A stretch of DNA of 64,000 nucleotides from Alteromonas sp. KUL106 (GCF_009811415.1 NZ_BLIG01000019.1:141681-205680); one strand, 5' to 3'. Positions 26,306 through 34,924 are shown, counted from the first letter of the stretch. A program made the numbers and translations. The notes: generated by a model from the letters alone, not told the origin.

Positions 26306-26764
26306 TTAGCTAGATTCGTTTGCGCTTACCGCATAATCAATATGTTCTTGGTAAAAACCGCGATACTGAAGAAATTGTTTCTGTTTCTGCCTCAAGCCGA
26401 ACTCTGTTTCATAGAACTCACCAAACTTTTTCTCTTTGACTTTTTTCGCGCTTTCAAACCAATCAGCATCAATCTCTCTCATTGCATATTCTGCAGTGCT
26501 CTCATCCACACCATATTGCTGTAGGTCTAATTTTATCGCGCGGGGCCCCTTCCCTTTCATATACAGAGCACGAGCTCGGCTCTCGGCAAATCGAGCGTCA
26601 CTTTGAATATCAGCGTTCTTAAATTCCTCTAGAATAGGCATGAAAGCATCACTTGCAATTCCCTTTTGCTGCAACTTTCGCATGATCTCATCAAAGCTAT
26701 GCTCTCGTCGTGCCAGCATGCGAGTAATCGCGTCGGTAATGATTTTTCGATCGAACTCTGACAT
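26306..26764 (-). CDS. recX: Regulatory protein RecX
   Basis: RecX modulates RecA by binding and capping its filaments. The 152-residue product (from MSEFDRKIITDAITRMLARREHS) has the family's three-helix repeats: LARREHSFDEIMRKLQQKG, DARFAESRARALYMKGKGPRAIKLDLQQYGV, and the C-terminal QKQKQFLQYRGFYQEHIDYAV. The frame extends 40 codons further upstream, but ATG 26764 matches the normal start. recA, which usually precedes recX, is not here: the upstream neighbour is a divergent FemAB-like gene. No LexA box is visible in front of it. Confidence 0.92.
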   Translation of the reverse strand: MSEFDRKIITDAITRMLARREHSFDEIMRKLQQKGIASDAFMPILEEFKNADIQSDARFAESRARALYMKGKGPRAIKLDLQQYGVDESTAEYAMREIDADWFESAKKVKEKKFGEFYETEFGLRQKQKQFLQYRGFYQEHIDYAVSANESS

Positions 26765-26882
26765 TTTTGTAAACTTACTCTTCTGTATTAAACGTAGAAA
26801 CCGCGTTATTTTAGCGCTAAAGATGCGTACATTGCGACTATCTCGCTTTTTACGCACAAAACCTCTACATAATGTAAATTGC

Positions 26883-28184
26883 ATGACAGCATCTGACTAT
26901 CGCATAACTATAATAGATTCGATTAAACAGTTCTCTAAAGGGAACTGGCAACAACTCGCAAAAGATGCGGGCCCTTTCCTATCTTATGAATTTCTGCATG
27001 CCTTAGAACACAGCGGCTCATGTGGTAGTGAATCTGGATGGCAACCTTGCCATATTGCTATATCGCAAGGTCAACAAGAAGCCGTCAATATGATTATTCC
27101 TGGCTACCTGAAAACCCACAGCTATGGTGAATACGTTTTCGACCACGCATGGGCAAACGCTTATGCACAGCATGGTCTCGACTATTATCCAAAATGGATA
27201 TCGGCCATTCCTTTCACGCCTGTAACAGGCCCAAGGCTACTTTGCGATGATCACATTGTGCTTACTCCGGCGCTTTTACACGAACTAGAAGATACGTTGG
27301 CAGCGTATGTAGAGTCTGTTTTTGGTGAGACCTTATCTTCTTTTCACTGGCTATTCCCAAATGAAAGCACATCGGCACAACTTACCAGTATCGACAACCA
27401 CAAGACCAGTGATTTAATCGATTATATAGCCAGTGTTCCCAGCCGCTACCTTACCCGTTATGCGGTTCAGTTTCAGTGGCATAACTACCGCTATACCGAT
27501 TTCGATGATTTTCTCGATGCGCTCACGTCCCGCAAAAGAAAAGATATCAAAAAAAGTCGACGCAAATTGAACGAAAAAGGCGTGCAATTTATTCATCAGA
27601 CGGGAAATGAAATTAGTCCAGAGACGCTGCAGTTTTTCACAAAATGTTACAAAGCAACCTATTTAAAACGAAGCGGTCACGTGGGATATTTAAATGATGC
27701 CTTCTTTGAGCAACTGGCCGAAAAAATAAGCGATAAGATGCTTATCGTAACTGCAATAGACAATGAGATACCAGTAGCCAGCGCTCTGTTTTTGTATGAT
27801 GAAACGGGACTATACGGCAGATACTGGGGAGCGCTCAAAGAAATAGACGGGCTACATTTTGCCTGCTGTTATTTTGAAGGCATTGAATTTGCCATCGCGA
27901 AAAAGCTACCACTTTTTAATCCCGGAACCCAAGGTGAACATAAGATACTTCGAGGCTTCGAGCCCATTTATTGCCGTTCACATCACAAATTACAACATGC
28001 GTCGTTTCACACTGCTGTAGCAGACTTTTTACAGCGGGAAACGCCACATATCGCAAGCTATTTTAATCAGGCACGGAATGCTTTACCGTTTAACAAGGAA
28101 TTTGTGCCTACTTTAAAAACAACAAGTGTCACTGCACCTAACGACGACACTTATAATCACAACGAGAAAAACGATGAAATATAA
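26883..28184 (+). CDS. FemAB/GNAT-like protein (DUF482, PF04339 family)
   Basis: This 433-residue cytoplasmic protein belongs to the family annotated as GNAT N-acetyltransferase or peptidoglycan biosynthesis/recognition protein (PF04339). Family features are the N-terminal GPFLSYEFLHALEHSGS, the central SRKRKDIKKSRRKLNEKGV (basic, two-thirds in), VASALFLYDETGLYGRYWGA and the C-terminal FNPGTQGEHKILRGFEP, followed by SHH. ATG 26883 is chosen because the longer frame runs antisense through recX. The last 11 bases overlap the start of the M13 peptidase gene, so the pair is probably co-translated. Substrate and acyl donor are unknown; the FemAB relationship suggests aminoacyl or acetyl transfer to a cell-wall or peptide substrate. 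Confidence 0.8.
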   Translation: MTASDYRITIIDSIKQFSKGNWQQLAKDAGPFLSYEFLHALEHSGSCGSESGWQPCHIAISQGQQEAVNMIIPGYLKTHSYGEYVFDHAWANAYAQHGLDYYPKWISAIPFTPVTGPRLLCDDHIVLTPALLHELEDTLAAYVESVFGETLSSFHWLFPNESTSAQLTSIDNHKTSDLIDYIASVPSRYLTRYAVQFQWHNYRYTDFDDFLDALTSRKRKDIKKSRRKLNEKGVQFIHQTGNEISPETLQFFTKCYKATYLKRSGHVGYLNDAFFEQLAEKISDKMLIVTAIDNEIPVASALFLYDETGLYGRYWGALKEIDGLHFACCYFEGIEFAIAKKLPLFNPGTQGEHKILRGFEPIYCRSHHKLQHASFHTAVADFLQRETPHIASYFNQARNALPFNKEFVPTLKTTSVTAPNDDTYNHNEKNDEI

Positions 28185-30249
28185 ACTTCTTGCCGTAGCG
28201 ATTGCGGCATCTTTAGGCCTTGCAGGCTGTAGCCAACCTGAACAAGCAAAAGACCAAACGAGCAAAGTTGAAGCGCCAGAGATGAAGGGGGAAGCTGAGC
28301 TAGGTTCTTTCGGCGTAGACTTAACCGCGCGAAATGAAGCGGTAAAACCTGGTGACGACTTCTTTATGTACGCAAGCGGTACATGGTATGACAACTATGA
28401 GTTACCCGCTGATAAAACTCGCTACGGTGCATTCACTGGCCTTGCTGAGCGCAGTGAAGAGCAAGTAAAAAACATCATTGATGGCCTAATGGAAAAGTCT
28501 TCGCTAAATGCGGAAGAAAAGCTGGTTCACGACTTTTTCGTTGCTTATATGGATACCGACACCATCAACGAAAAAGGGATAGAGCCAATCAAAGACGTGT
28601 TGTCGACCATCGATACTATTGAAAACAAAACTGACCTTACCAAAGCATTTGGTAACAGCTGGTTAGTAGGTTCAAACACTCCAATTGGCGGCGGCATGTG
28701 GTACAACCGCCTTGATCCGAATGAATACCAGTTAAGTGTTGGTGTTGGCGGTTTAGGTCTTCCTGATCGCGATTACTATCTAAGTGATAGCGAGCGTTTT
28801 GTTAAGATACGTGAAGCTTATGTAGCACACATCGAGCAAATGCTTAATTTTGCAGGCGAAGAAAACGCAGCAGAAAAAGCGGCAAACATTCTTGCCCTTG
28901 AAACACAAATTGCAGAAATTCAGTGGCCTCGCGAAAAACGCCGTGACCGCGATCTTACGCTGAATCAAATCGAGCGTAGCAAGCTGTCTGACGAATACCC
29001 TGGCTTTGATTGGGACACCTATTTTGCTCAAACCGGTTATAAAGTACCTGAGCTTAATATCACTCAGCCTGAACCTGTGAAAGACGTCATCAAAATCATT
29101 AACGAGGCTGACTTGGCTGATTGGAAGTCGTATTTGAAGTACCACACGATTTCAAATAATGCGGACTTCCTTTCTGAAGACATCTATCTCGCCAATTTTG
29201 ACTTCTTCGGTCGCACACTAAGCGGGCAACAAGAGCCTCGTCCTCGCTGGAAGCGCGCAGTGAGCCAAATGTCTGGTACTGAGTCACTGGGTTTTGCTAT
29301 CGGTAAGATTTACGTGAATGAATACTTCCCAGAAAGCTCAAAAGAGCAAATGGCAGAATTGGTAGAAAATTTGCGCACCGCACTAGGTCAGCGAATTGAC
29401 AACCTAGACTGGATGAGCGAAGAAACCAAGGTTAACGCGAAAGAAAAGCTGATGGCGTTTAACCCTAAAATTGGCTACCCGGACGAATGGCAGTCTTTCG
29501 ACGGCTTAACCGTTAGCGACAAAGACTTAGTGGGCAATGTTCGCAACCTGCGTACCTTCTTCCAAGACCAGTCAGTAGCGCGCGAGCTAGAGAAAACGGA
29601 TCGCAATCGCTGGGGTATGACACCACAGCGCGTGAATGCCTACTACAACAGTTCGTTCAATGAGATTGTATTCCCAGCGGCCATTTTACAACCGCCTTTC
29701 TTTGACCCAAATGCTGATGCAGCAGTTAATTACGGTGCAATCGGCGCGGTGATTGGTCACGAGATGGGCCATGGTTTTGACGATCAAGGTTCAAAGTCTG
29801 ACGCAAACGGTATTCAGCGCAACTGGTGGACCGATGCAGACCGCGCAGCGTTTGAAGAAAAAGCCGATATGTTAGCCGAGCAATACAGCCAATACGAACC
29901 TATCGAAGGCAACTTCGTAAACGGTCGCAACAGCTTGGGTGAAAACATTGGTGACGTGGGTGGTCTGGCCATGGCTTACCACGCCTATAAACTGAGTCTT
30001 AACGGCAAGGAAGCACCGGTAATCGACGGCCTAACAGGCGACCAGCGCTTCTTCCTTGCGTGGGCACAAGTGTGGAAAGAAAAACGCACTGAAGAAAGCA
30101 TGCTGAACCAACTTCGCGCAGGTACACACGCACCAGGTCGTTATCGTGCACAAGCGCCAAGAAACCATGATGCATGGTATGAAGCGTTTGACGTTAAACC
30201 AGGTGATGCACTTTATCTTGCGCCAGAAGAGCGCGTAAGAATTTGGTAA
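28174..30249 (+). CDS. pepO: M13-family zinc metallopeptidase, lipoprotein (PepO-like)
   Basis: This is a neprilysin-type endopeptidase of 691 residues. The start MKYKLLAVAIAASLGLAGC is a lipoprotein signal (LAGC), so the enzyme is membrane-anchored in the periplasm. The mature protein begins with the M13 N-terminal domain (GDDFFMYASGTWYDNYELPADKTRYG). Its catalytic domain has VIGHEMGHGFDDQG (zinc His529 and His533, catalytic Glu530), the third ligand Glu590 in ENIGDVGG, and the family NAYYNSSFNEIVFPAAILQPPFFD. An ATG at 28174 is preferred over upstream in-frame starts that would hide the signal peptide. A hairpin terminator follows at 30337. Confidence 0.94.
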   Translation: MKYKLLAVAIAASLGLAGCSQPEQAKDQTSKVEAPEMKGEAELGSFGVDLTARNEAVKPGDDFFMYASGTWYDNYELPADKTRYGAFTGLAERSEEQVKNIIDGLMEKSSLNAEEKLVHDFFVAYMDTDTINEKGIEPIKDVLSTIDTIENKTDLTKAFGNSWLVGSNTPIGGGMWYNRLDPNEYQLSVGVGGLGLPDRDYYLSDSERFVKIREAYVAHIEQMLNFAGEENAAEKAANILALETQIAEIQWPREKRRDRDLTLNQIERSKLSDEYPGFDWDTYFAQTGYKVPELNITQPEPVKDVIKIINEADLADWKSYLKYHTISNNADFLSEDIYLANFDFFGRTLSGQQEPRPRWKRAVSQMSGTESLGFAIGKIYVNEYFPESSKEQMAELVENLRTALGQRIDNLDWMSEETKVNAKEKLMAFNPKIGYPDEWQSFDGLTVSDKDLVGNVRNLRTFFQDQSVARELEKTDRNRWGMTPQRVNAYYNSSFNEIVFPAAILQPPFFDPNADAAVNYGAIGAVIGHEMGHGFDDQGSKSDANGIQRNWWTDADRAAFEEKADMLAEQYSQYEPIEGNFVNGRNSLGENIGDVGGLAMAYHAYKLSLNGKEAPVIDGLTGDQRFFLAWAQVWKEKRTEESMLNQLRAGTHAPGRYRAQAPRNHDAWYEAFDVKPGDALYLAPEERVRIW

Positions 30250-30336
30250 CTGGATGAGTGAACAGTTTGATGAGCCGTATATTGGCTCACTGTGCTGGAT
30301 AGCATAATGCATTCGGCAGCAACTGCTCAATATATA

Positions 30337-30372
30337 AAAAAGGCGGTACGACTTATGTCTTACCGCCTTTTT
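30337..30372. terminator. Intrinsic terminator between pepO and betI
   Basis: AAAAAGGCGGTA (30337-30348) pairs with TACCGCCTTTTT (30361-30372), with further GAC/GTC pairing in the loop. T runs on both strands make it usable by both convergent transcripts. Confidence 0.88.
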
Positions 30373-30468
30373 CTATACGCTTAATTCAATGTTTTTTCTA
30401 TGTTCTAACGTATCTGCAGCGAGCACTAATTTATTTTGCGCAGACCTGTTTATCTCCCGACGGCTTAT

Positions 30469-31044
30469 TTATTTCCCGTATTGGGCAACTAAATCTCGAA
30501 CGTATTGTTTACAGCGGGCTACCGCTTCTGAAAAATCACCGTTACCCACACTGCCCATGGAATAACGTAGCCAATACCCGTCAATTAATGCAGCGGTAGA
30601 CGCAGCAGCGTTTTTGACCTGCTCTGACTTAAGTAGCTTGCGGTAGCTAAACGCTAAATTACGCTCTAAGCGTTTGTGGTTAATACACTGCAAACGATGC
30701 AGGCCCTCATTGTGAAGTGACAACGCCCAGAAATTAAACCAAGTATTGGTGGCAGAACTCGCGCCTTGCGTTTGAGAAAAGTTATTTTCAACAATAAAAT
30801 CGATCCGCTCCAGCGGATCGTCAATATGCTTTGTAATTTTTAGCGCATCGAGAAGGTGGCGCATCGTTGCTTCAATTAACCCTTGCTTGTCGCCAAAATA
30901 GTGACTGATTATCCCTGAGGAAAGCCCGGCTCTTTTACTAATTAAGCTGATCGTTGTACCGTGATAGCCCACTTCTGCCATCACTTCGAGCGTTGCTTCA
31001 ATTAATTGTTTCTTACGAACTGGCTCCATTCCCACCTTGGGCAT
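30469..31044 (-). CDS. betI: BetI-like TetR-family repressor
   Basis: This 191-residue TetR-type regulator resembles the choline-responsive repressor BetI: MPKVGMEPVRKKQLIEATLEVMAEVGYHGTTISLISKRAGLSSGIISHYFGDKQGLIEATMRHL aligns closely in the HTH region (given here as the motif span, residues 1-64). The NNFSQTQ, WFNFWALSLH and ALIDGYWLR elements in the ligand domain also match. ATG 31044 has GGAG seven bases before it; the upstream extension of the frame is not used. No betA, betB or choline transporter gene is near, so it may act in trans or have another target. The next gene upstream is a dead receptor tail. Confidence 0.85.
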   Translation of the reverse strand: MPKVGMEPVRKKQLIEATLEVMAEVGYHGTTISLISKRAGLSSGIISHYFGDKQGLIEATMRHLLDALKITKHIDDPLERIDFIVENNFSQTQGASSATNTWFNFWALSLHNEGLHRLQCINHKRLERNLAFSYRKLLKSEQVKNAAASTAALIDGYWLRYSMGSVGNGDFSEAVARCKQYVRDLVAQYGK

Positions 31045-31078
31045 GCTACAACTCCAAACCTTAAATCTAAAAAAATAA

Positions 31079-31105
31079 CCTGCGACAGCGCTACACCGTC
31101 GCAGG
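31079..31105 (-). terminator. Terminator of the truncated receptor gene
   Basis: The minus strand reads CCTGCGAC, 11 bases, GTCGCAGG, then TTATTTTTTTAGATTT, 14 bases after the receptor remnant's stop. A preserved terminator supports this having once been a complete gene. Confidence 0.75.
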
Positions 31106-31118
31106 CATGATATCACGA

Positions 31119-31409
31119 TTAAAAGGTTAAGCGTGCGTTGACTGCAACAGCGCGAGGCGCACCAATCCAAAATGCACCCGGTGCGATGGTAGACGCATAG
31201 TCTTCGTCAAACAGCTTATTTACTGTTAGACGCACTTCCAACTCTTCAACATCTGGGCCAATGTTTTCAATAAAACCGTTAATATAGAAGTCACTTACAA
31301 TATAGTCATCAACTTGTGCGGCATTATCGATATCCAAGTAGCGACTATCGACGTATTTGGTAGACAAGCCAGCAAAGTAGTTATCGCGTGCCCAGTCGAC
31401 ACTCATCAA
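31119..31409 (-). pseudogene. 3' remnant of a TonB-dependent receptor gene
   Basis: This is a frame of about 96 codons encoding only the last beta strands of a TonB-dependent receptor. It contains FAGLSTKYVDSRYLDID, a C-terminal EVRLTVNKLFDEDY motif, typical of receptor barrels, and a terminal strand VNARLTF ending in Phe. There is no signal peptide, plug or most of the barrel. In-frame coding continues a few codons above 31409 and ends in a TGA inside the sulP terminator. The remainder was therefore lost by deletion or replacement. It cannot make a functional receptor. Its own terminator (31079-31105) is still present. Confidence 0.82.
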
Positions 31410-31420
31410 ATAATTGGCAC

Positions 31421-31444
31421 AAAAAAGCCCTCACGAAGGAGGGC
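31421..31444 (-). terminator. Intrinsic terminator of the can-sulP operon
   Basis: The minus strand reads GCCCTC-CTTCGT-GAGGGC-TTTTTT, 38 bases after the sulP stop. It lies at the junction with the receptor remnant. Confidence 0.9.
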
Positions 31445-31481
31445 ACAAAAGGGAAAAGCTTTTTATTACATTGGCTTTTCT

Positions 31482-33119
31482 TTAGGAGTTTACTGCGGCT
31501 TGAAAACTTGTGTTTTTGCTTTCAGTTCCGGCTACTTGCTTTTTAGCGTAAAGCAAAGCGTCGTGCAACGTCTCGAAGTTAGGAATACCCGGGTGCGCTT
31601 CATTAACGCCTTCAAGTACCTTGTTGACCTCAGCATTAGCACCGCAGATCACCAACTGACGCCCTGCTGCTAGTGCATCAGAGGTAACGGTATCTACCGC
31701 CATTGCAGCGGAAACATCCATTAGTGGAACCCGAGAAAAATCAAGAATAGTAACCTTAGAACCCGGTTTCACGCGCTCACGGACATGATGACCTAGATCT
31801 GCTGCCGCACCAAAGCTTAGCGGACCACCGAAGCTAAAGATTGATACCTTCCCTTTTAATGACTCCAGTAGCTCGTTTTCTTTAGGGTCGTTTAGAGAAT
31901 CTGGAATTTTCTTAAGCTCTTCAATTTGTAGCTGTGCGATTTGCTTAACGTAAGCCAAAGCAGCAAATACGACGCCAACACCAACCGCGGTAATCAAATC
32001 GACAAACACAGTGAGCGCAAGAACCATAACCATCAGGGCAAAATCCCAACGCGGTCCTTTGTGTGCGCGTTTTAGATAGCTCCAGTCAATAATATCCAAA
32101 CCCACCTTAACCAAAATACCCGCCAGTACTGCGTGAGGAATTTGCGCTGCTAACGGGCTAAGACCGAGCACAATAGCGAGTAGAACGAGCGCATGAACCA
32201 TACCTGAGATATTGTATTTACCACCGCTGCGAATATTAACCACGGTACGCATGGTTGCACCCGCACCCGCGATACCGCCGATAAGACCGGCAAACGTATT
32301 GCCTATACCTTGGCCGATAAGCTCTTTGTTACTGTCATGACGAGTACGGGTCATGTTGTCAGCCACAAGCGATGTCAGCAGACTGTCGATTGCACCCAGT
32401 ACCGCGAGAATAAACGCTGCTTCTAAAATGAGAAGCGCTTTGCTTTGCTCAAAGACGGGAAGATGCAAGCTTGGCAAGCCAGTAGGAATATCACCAAGTA
32501 CCGGAACGGACAACGCAAGACTAACGAGCGTGCCGATAATCAGGGCGGCAAGTGCACCTGGCACAAACTTACCTAATTGAGGTGGCCATTTATAAGCAAC
32601 GACGAGAGTGCCAAGACCGAGTGCCAACGTAGCAAAGTCGATATCCGCAAGTGCAGTTGGCAGATAGGATAACGCACCAATTGTACCGCCAGGAGGCTCA
32701 TGACCTAACAAGCGACCAATTTGTAAAATTATAATGATGGCACCGATGCCCGACATAAAACCAGAGATAACCGGATACGGTACCAAGCGTATGTATTGTC
32801 CAACGCCCAAGAAGCCAAAAACAATCTGAAATATACCTGCCAATATCACGGCTGTGAAAATGAGGCTCGCGTCGCCTGAAAGACTTGCGAACAAGCCTGC
32901 CAAAACAACCACCATTGGCCCTGTTGGGCCTGATATCTGTGCTGGGGTGCCACCGAAAAGCGCAGCAAAGAAACCGACCGCTATAGCACCGTACAGACCC
33001 GCCATAGGGCCTAAACCTGACGCTACACCTAAGGCTAGCGCCAGTGGCAATGCGACAATACCGGCAGTCAAACCGCCGGTAAAATCGCCACGTAAATTTG
33101 AAAGATTAATGTTTACCAT
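31482..33119 (-). CDS. SulP-family inorganic anion transporter, probable bicarbonate uptake
   Basis: This 545-residue inner-membrane transporter has the SulP fold: DFTGGLTAGIVALPLALALGVASGLGPMAGLYGAI at the N-terminus, about 12-14 helices with the QISGPTGPM substrate-site motif, and a cytoplasmic STAS domain (about 410-530; VTILDFSRVPLMDVSAAMAVD). It lies 11 bases after a beta-carbonic anhydrase gene in the same operon. This pairing is typical of dissolved-inorganic-carbon uptake systems, with BicA as the SulP bicarbonate transporter in cyanobacteria. Bicarbonate is therefore the favoured substrate, but sulfate or another anion is not excluded. Confidence 0.88.
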   Translation of the reverse strand: MVNINLSNLRGDFTGGLTAGIVALPLALALGVASGLGPMAGLYGAIAVGFFAALFGGTPAQISGPTGPMVVVLAGLFASLSGDASLIFTAVILAGIFQIVFGFLGVGQYIRLVPYPVISGFMSGIGAIIIILQIGRLLGHEPPGGTIGALSYLPTALADIDFATLALGLGTLVVAYKWPPQLGKFVPGALAALIIGTLVSLALSVPVLGDIPTGLPSLHLPVFEQSKALLILEAAFILAVLGAIDSLLTSLVADNMTRTRHDSNKELIGQGIGNTFAGLIGGIAGAGATMRTVVNIRSGGKYNISGMVHALVLLAIVLGLSPLAAQIPHAVLAGILVKVGLDIIDWSYLKRAHKGPRWDFALMVMVLALTVFVDLITAVGVGVVFAALAYVKQIAQLQIEELKKIPDSLNDPKENELLESLKGKVSIFSFGGPLSFGAAADLGHHVRERVKPGSKVTILDFSRVPLMDVSAAMAVDTVTSDALAAGRQLVICGANAEVNKVLEGVNEAHPGIPNFETLHDALLYAKKQVAGTESKNTSFQAAVNS

Positions 33120-33130
33120 TGTGATAGACC

Positions 33131-33784
33131 TTATTTACCGCGTGCAAGTTGGGCTTCAGCAGTAGACTCGTCCATGACATCAAACTCACCAGAATCCGTG
33201 TTGTAATAGAGCACTTCACCTGAACCGATATTATATACCCAACCATGTAGCTTAACCTGACCTGTCGCAATTTTTGCGGCGACAGCAGGGTGGGTACGAA
33301 GGTGCTGAATTTGTTGAACTACATTCTCTTTCGTCACGGCTTCAAGATCTTCAATGGACAGCTCTGAATGACCGCAGCGTTCTTTCACTACTTCCGTTGC
33401 TACACGGCAATGACCCAGCCATTCTTTAACGTGAGGAAGAGAATCAAGGCCTTCAGGATTAATTGCGCCTTTCATTGCACCACAGTCGGTATGACCACAA
33501 ACGACAATGTGAGAGACGCCTAGCGCTGCTACTGCAAATTCGATAGAGGCCGTCATGCCACCCGTTTGATTGCTGTGAGGAGGGACAATATTGCCCGCAT
33601 TACGGCAGATAAAAAGCTCACCAGGATCAGTCTGAGTAACGAGGTTAGGGTCGATGCGAGAATCTGAGCACGTAATAAAAAGAACTTCAGGATTTTGGCC
33701 GGTAGCAAGTTTTTGAAACTTTGCTTTTTTATTCGGATAAACTTCCTTCTGGAATTTAGCAACACCTGAGATAACGTGATCCAT
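33131..33784 (-). CDS. can: Beta-class carbonic anhydrase
   Basis: This enzyme interconverts CO2 and bicarbonate with a zinc active site. The 217-residue protein shows FITCSDSRIDP (zinc Cys plus the catalytic Asp-Arg pair), ELFICRNAGNIVPP, and the second zinc half VVCGHTDCGAMKGA (His and Cys). It precedes sulP by 11 bases, forming a two-gene operon that would deliver and equilibrate bicarbonate, for example for anaplerotic carboxylases. A LysR-type gene is divergent 156 bases away. Confidence 0.95.
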   Translation of the reverse strand: MDHVISGVAKFQKEVYPNKKAKFQKLATGQNPEVLFITCSDSRIDPNLVTQTDPGELFICRNAGNIVPPHSNQTGGMTASIEFAVAALGVSHIVVCGHTDCGAMKGAINPEGLDSLPHVKEWLGHCRVATEVVKERCGHSELSIEDLEAVTKENVVQQIQHLRTHPAVAAKIATGQVKLHGWVYNIGSGEVLYYNTDSGEFDVMDESTAEAQLARGK

Positions 33785-33873
33785 ATATAACTCCCAATTT
33801 CTAATAATTGTAATGATTATGTGAATACGTCAGTTTCACTTGATAGATTAATAGTTTAATATACCAACTCGCG

Positions 33874-33888
33874 ATAGCCATAAGCTAT
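33874..33888. promoter_or_regulatory. LysR-type (T-N11-A) dyad between can and the LysR gene
   Basis: ATAGC-CATAA-GCTAT is a perfect dyad with T-N11-A spacing, in the form expected for LysR-type operators. It is centred 60 bases before the regulator and 97 before can. Further GATAG half-sites lie at 33842 and 33903. Binding by the adjacent regulator is inferred. Confidence 0.55.
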
Positions 33889-33940
33889 CACCTCAGTTAC
33901 AGTGATAGTATAAGTTTAGTAAAAGAAGACATTTCTCACC

Positions 33941-34909
33941 ATGCAATTTAACGGAAAGACACCGTCAATTAATCAAATCCGCTATTTTGTGGCTGTCGCA
34001 AAGTATCTAAGCTTCAGGCAGGCAGCGGGAATTCTCGGAATAAGCCAGCCTACGCTGACAAGCCAGATCAGCGCACTGGAAAATTTACTAGGCTTAACGC
34101 TTTTCGAGCGGTCTCGCACTGGCACGCTCCTTTCACCTCAAGGGAAAGCTCTGTTAGACGCGGCAGAAGAAGTTTTGCAAGCGTCTCAGAGGTTCAGCGA
34201 GATTGCCCGCGATCTATCGGAAGGTGAAGTCGTGACATACCGTTTAGGTATCCCACCCACCTTAGGGCCGTACTTACTCCCCTTCGTACTTCCTGATTTA
34301 CACAAGAGAAAACCGGGACTACGTTTTTATGTACGCGAGGGCGCGCCAAATGCGCTTCAACATGGTTTATTGCGTGGAGAGTACGACCTCATTCTCTCCC
34401 CACTATCAGGTGAAAATTCTCAGTTGATCACTCAGCCGCTTTTTAATGAACCCTTAAAATTTGTGATGCCTTCGGACCACAAGTTAGCGGGAAAAGCCTT
34501 CGTGAAACCAGAAGATATAGCGGGTGAAAAAGTACTTACGCTAGAAGACAGACATCATTTTCACCATCAAGTACAGCATATCTGCGATAAAATTGGCGCT
34601 GGCTTGCAACGTGATTATGAGGGCACCAGTCTAGATACGTTGCGTCAAATGGTGGTTATGGGCATGGGAGTAGCCTTTTTGCCTGGTCTCTATATACACT
34701 CTGAGCTGCATAAGCCAGAAGCATTGCATGTGTGTGAGATTGCAGATATGCCCATTGAACGTCAGCATGCTTTGGCTTGGAGAAATACTGCACCTGGCAG
34801 AAAAACCTTCAGAGAAATCTCAGTTATCATAAAGGAAATAATAGAAACCCGTCTTTCCGACGCGGTGGCTATTGTCAATGATGCGCCAAGTTCGGTACAA
34901 AAACTTTAA
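33941..34909 (+). CDS. OxyR-like LysR-family regulator lacking the peroxidatic cysteine
   Basis: This 322-residue LysR-type regulator has an N-terminal wHTH (NQIRYFVAVAKYLSFRQAAGILGISQPTLTSQISALE) and a periplasmic-binding-protein-like effector domain. It resembles OxyR across the effector region (GIPPTLGPYLLPFVLPDLHKRKPGL, AGEKVLTLEDRHHF, TSLDTLRQMVVMGMGVAFLPGL). At the OxyR C199 position it has His206 (LEDRHHFHH); the C208 equivalent is kept as Cys215. It therefore probably cannot form the peroxide-sensing disulfide. Being divergent from can-sulP, it is a candidate regulator of that operon. The inducer is unknown. Confidence 0.85.
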   Translation: MQFNGKTPSINQIRYFVAVAKYLSFRQAAGILGISQPTLTSQISALENLLGLTLFERSRTGTLLSPQGKALLDAAEEVLQASQRFSEIARDLSEGEVVTYRLGIPPTLGPYLLPFVLPDLHKRKPGLRFYVREGAPNALQHGLLRGEYDLILSPLSGENSQLITQPLFNEPLKFVMPSDHKLAGKAFVKPEDIAGEKVLTLEDRHHFHHQVQHICDKIGAGLQRDYEGTSLDTLRQMVVMGMGVAFLPGLYIHSELHKPEALHVCEIADMPIERQHALAWRNTAPGRKTFREISVIIKEIIETRLSDAVAIVNDAPSSVQKL

Positions 34910-34924
34910 CCATGCGTGACCATA

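Noticed and set aside
26640..26882. N-terminal extension of the FemAB-like gene
   Set aside because: It would be antisense to recX and its composition is unlike protein; ATG 26883 gives a family-length product.
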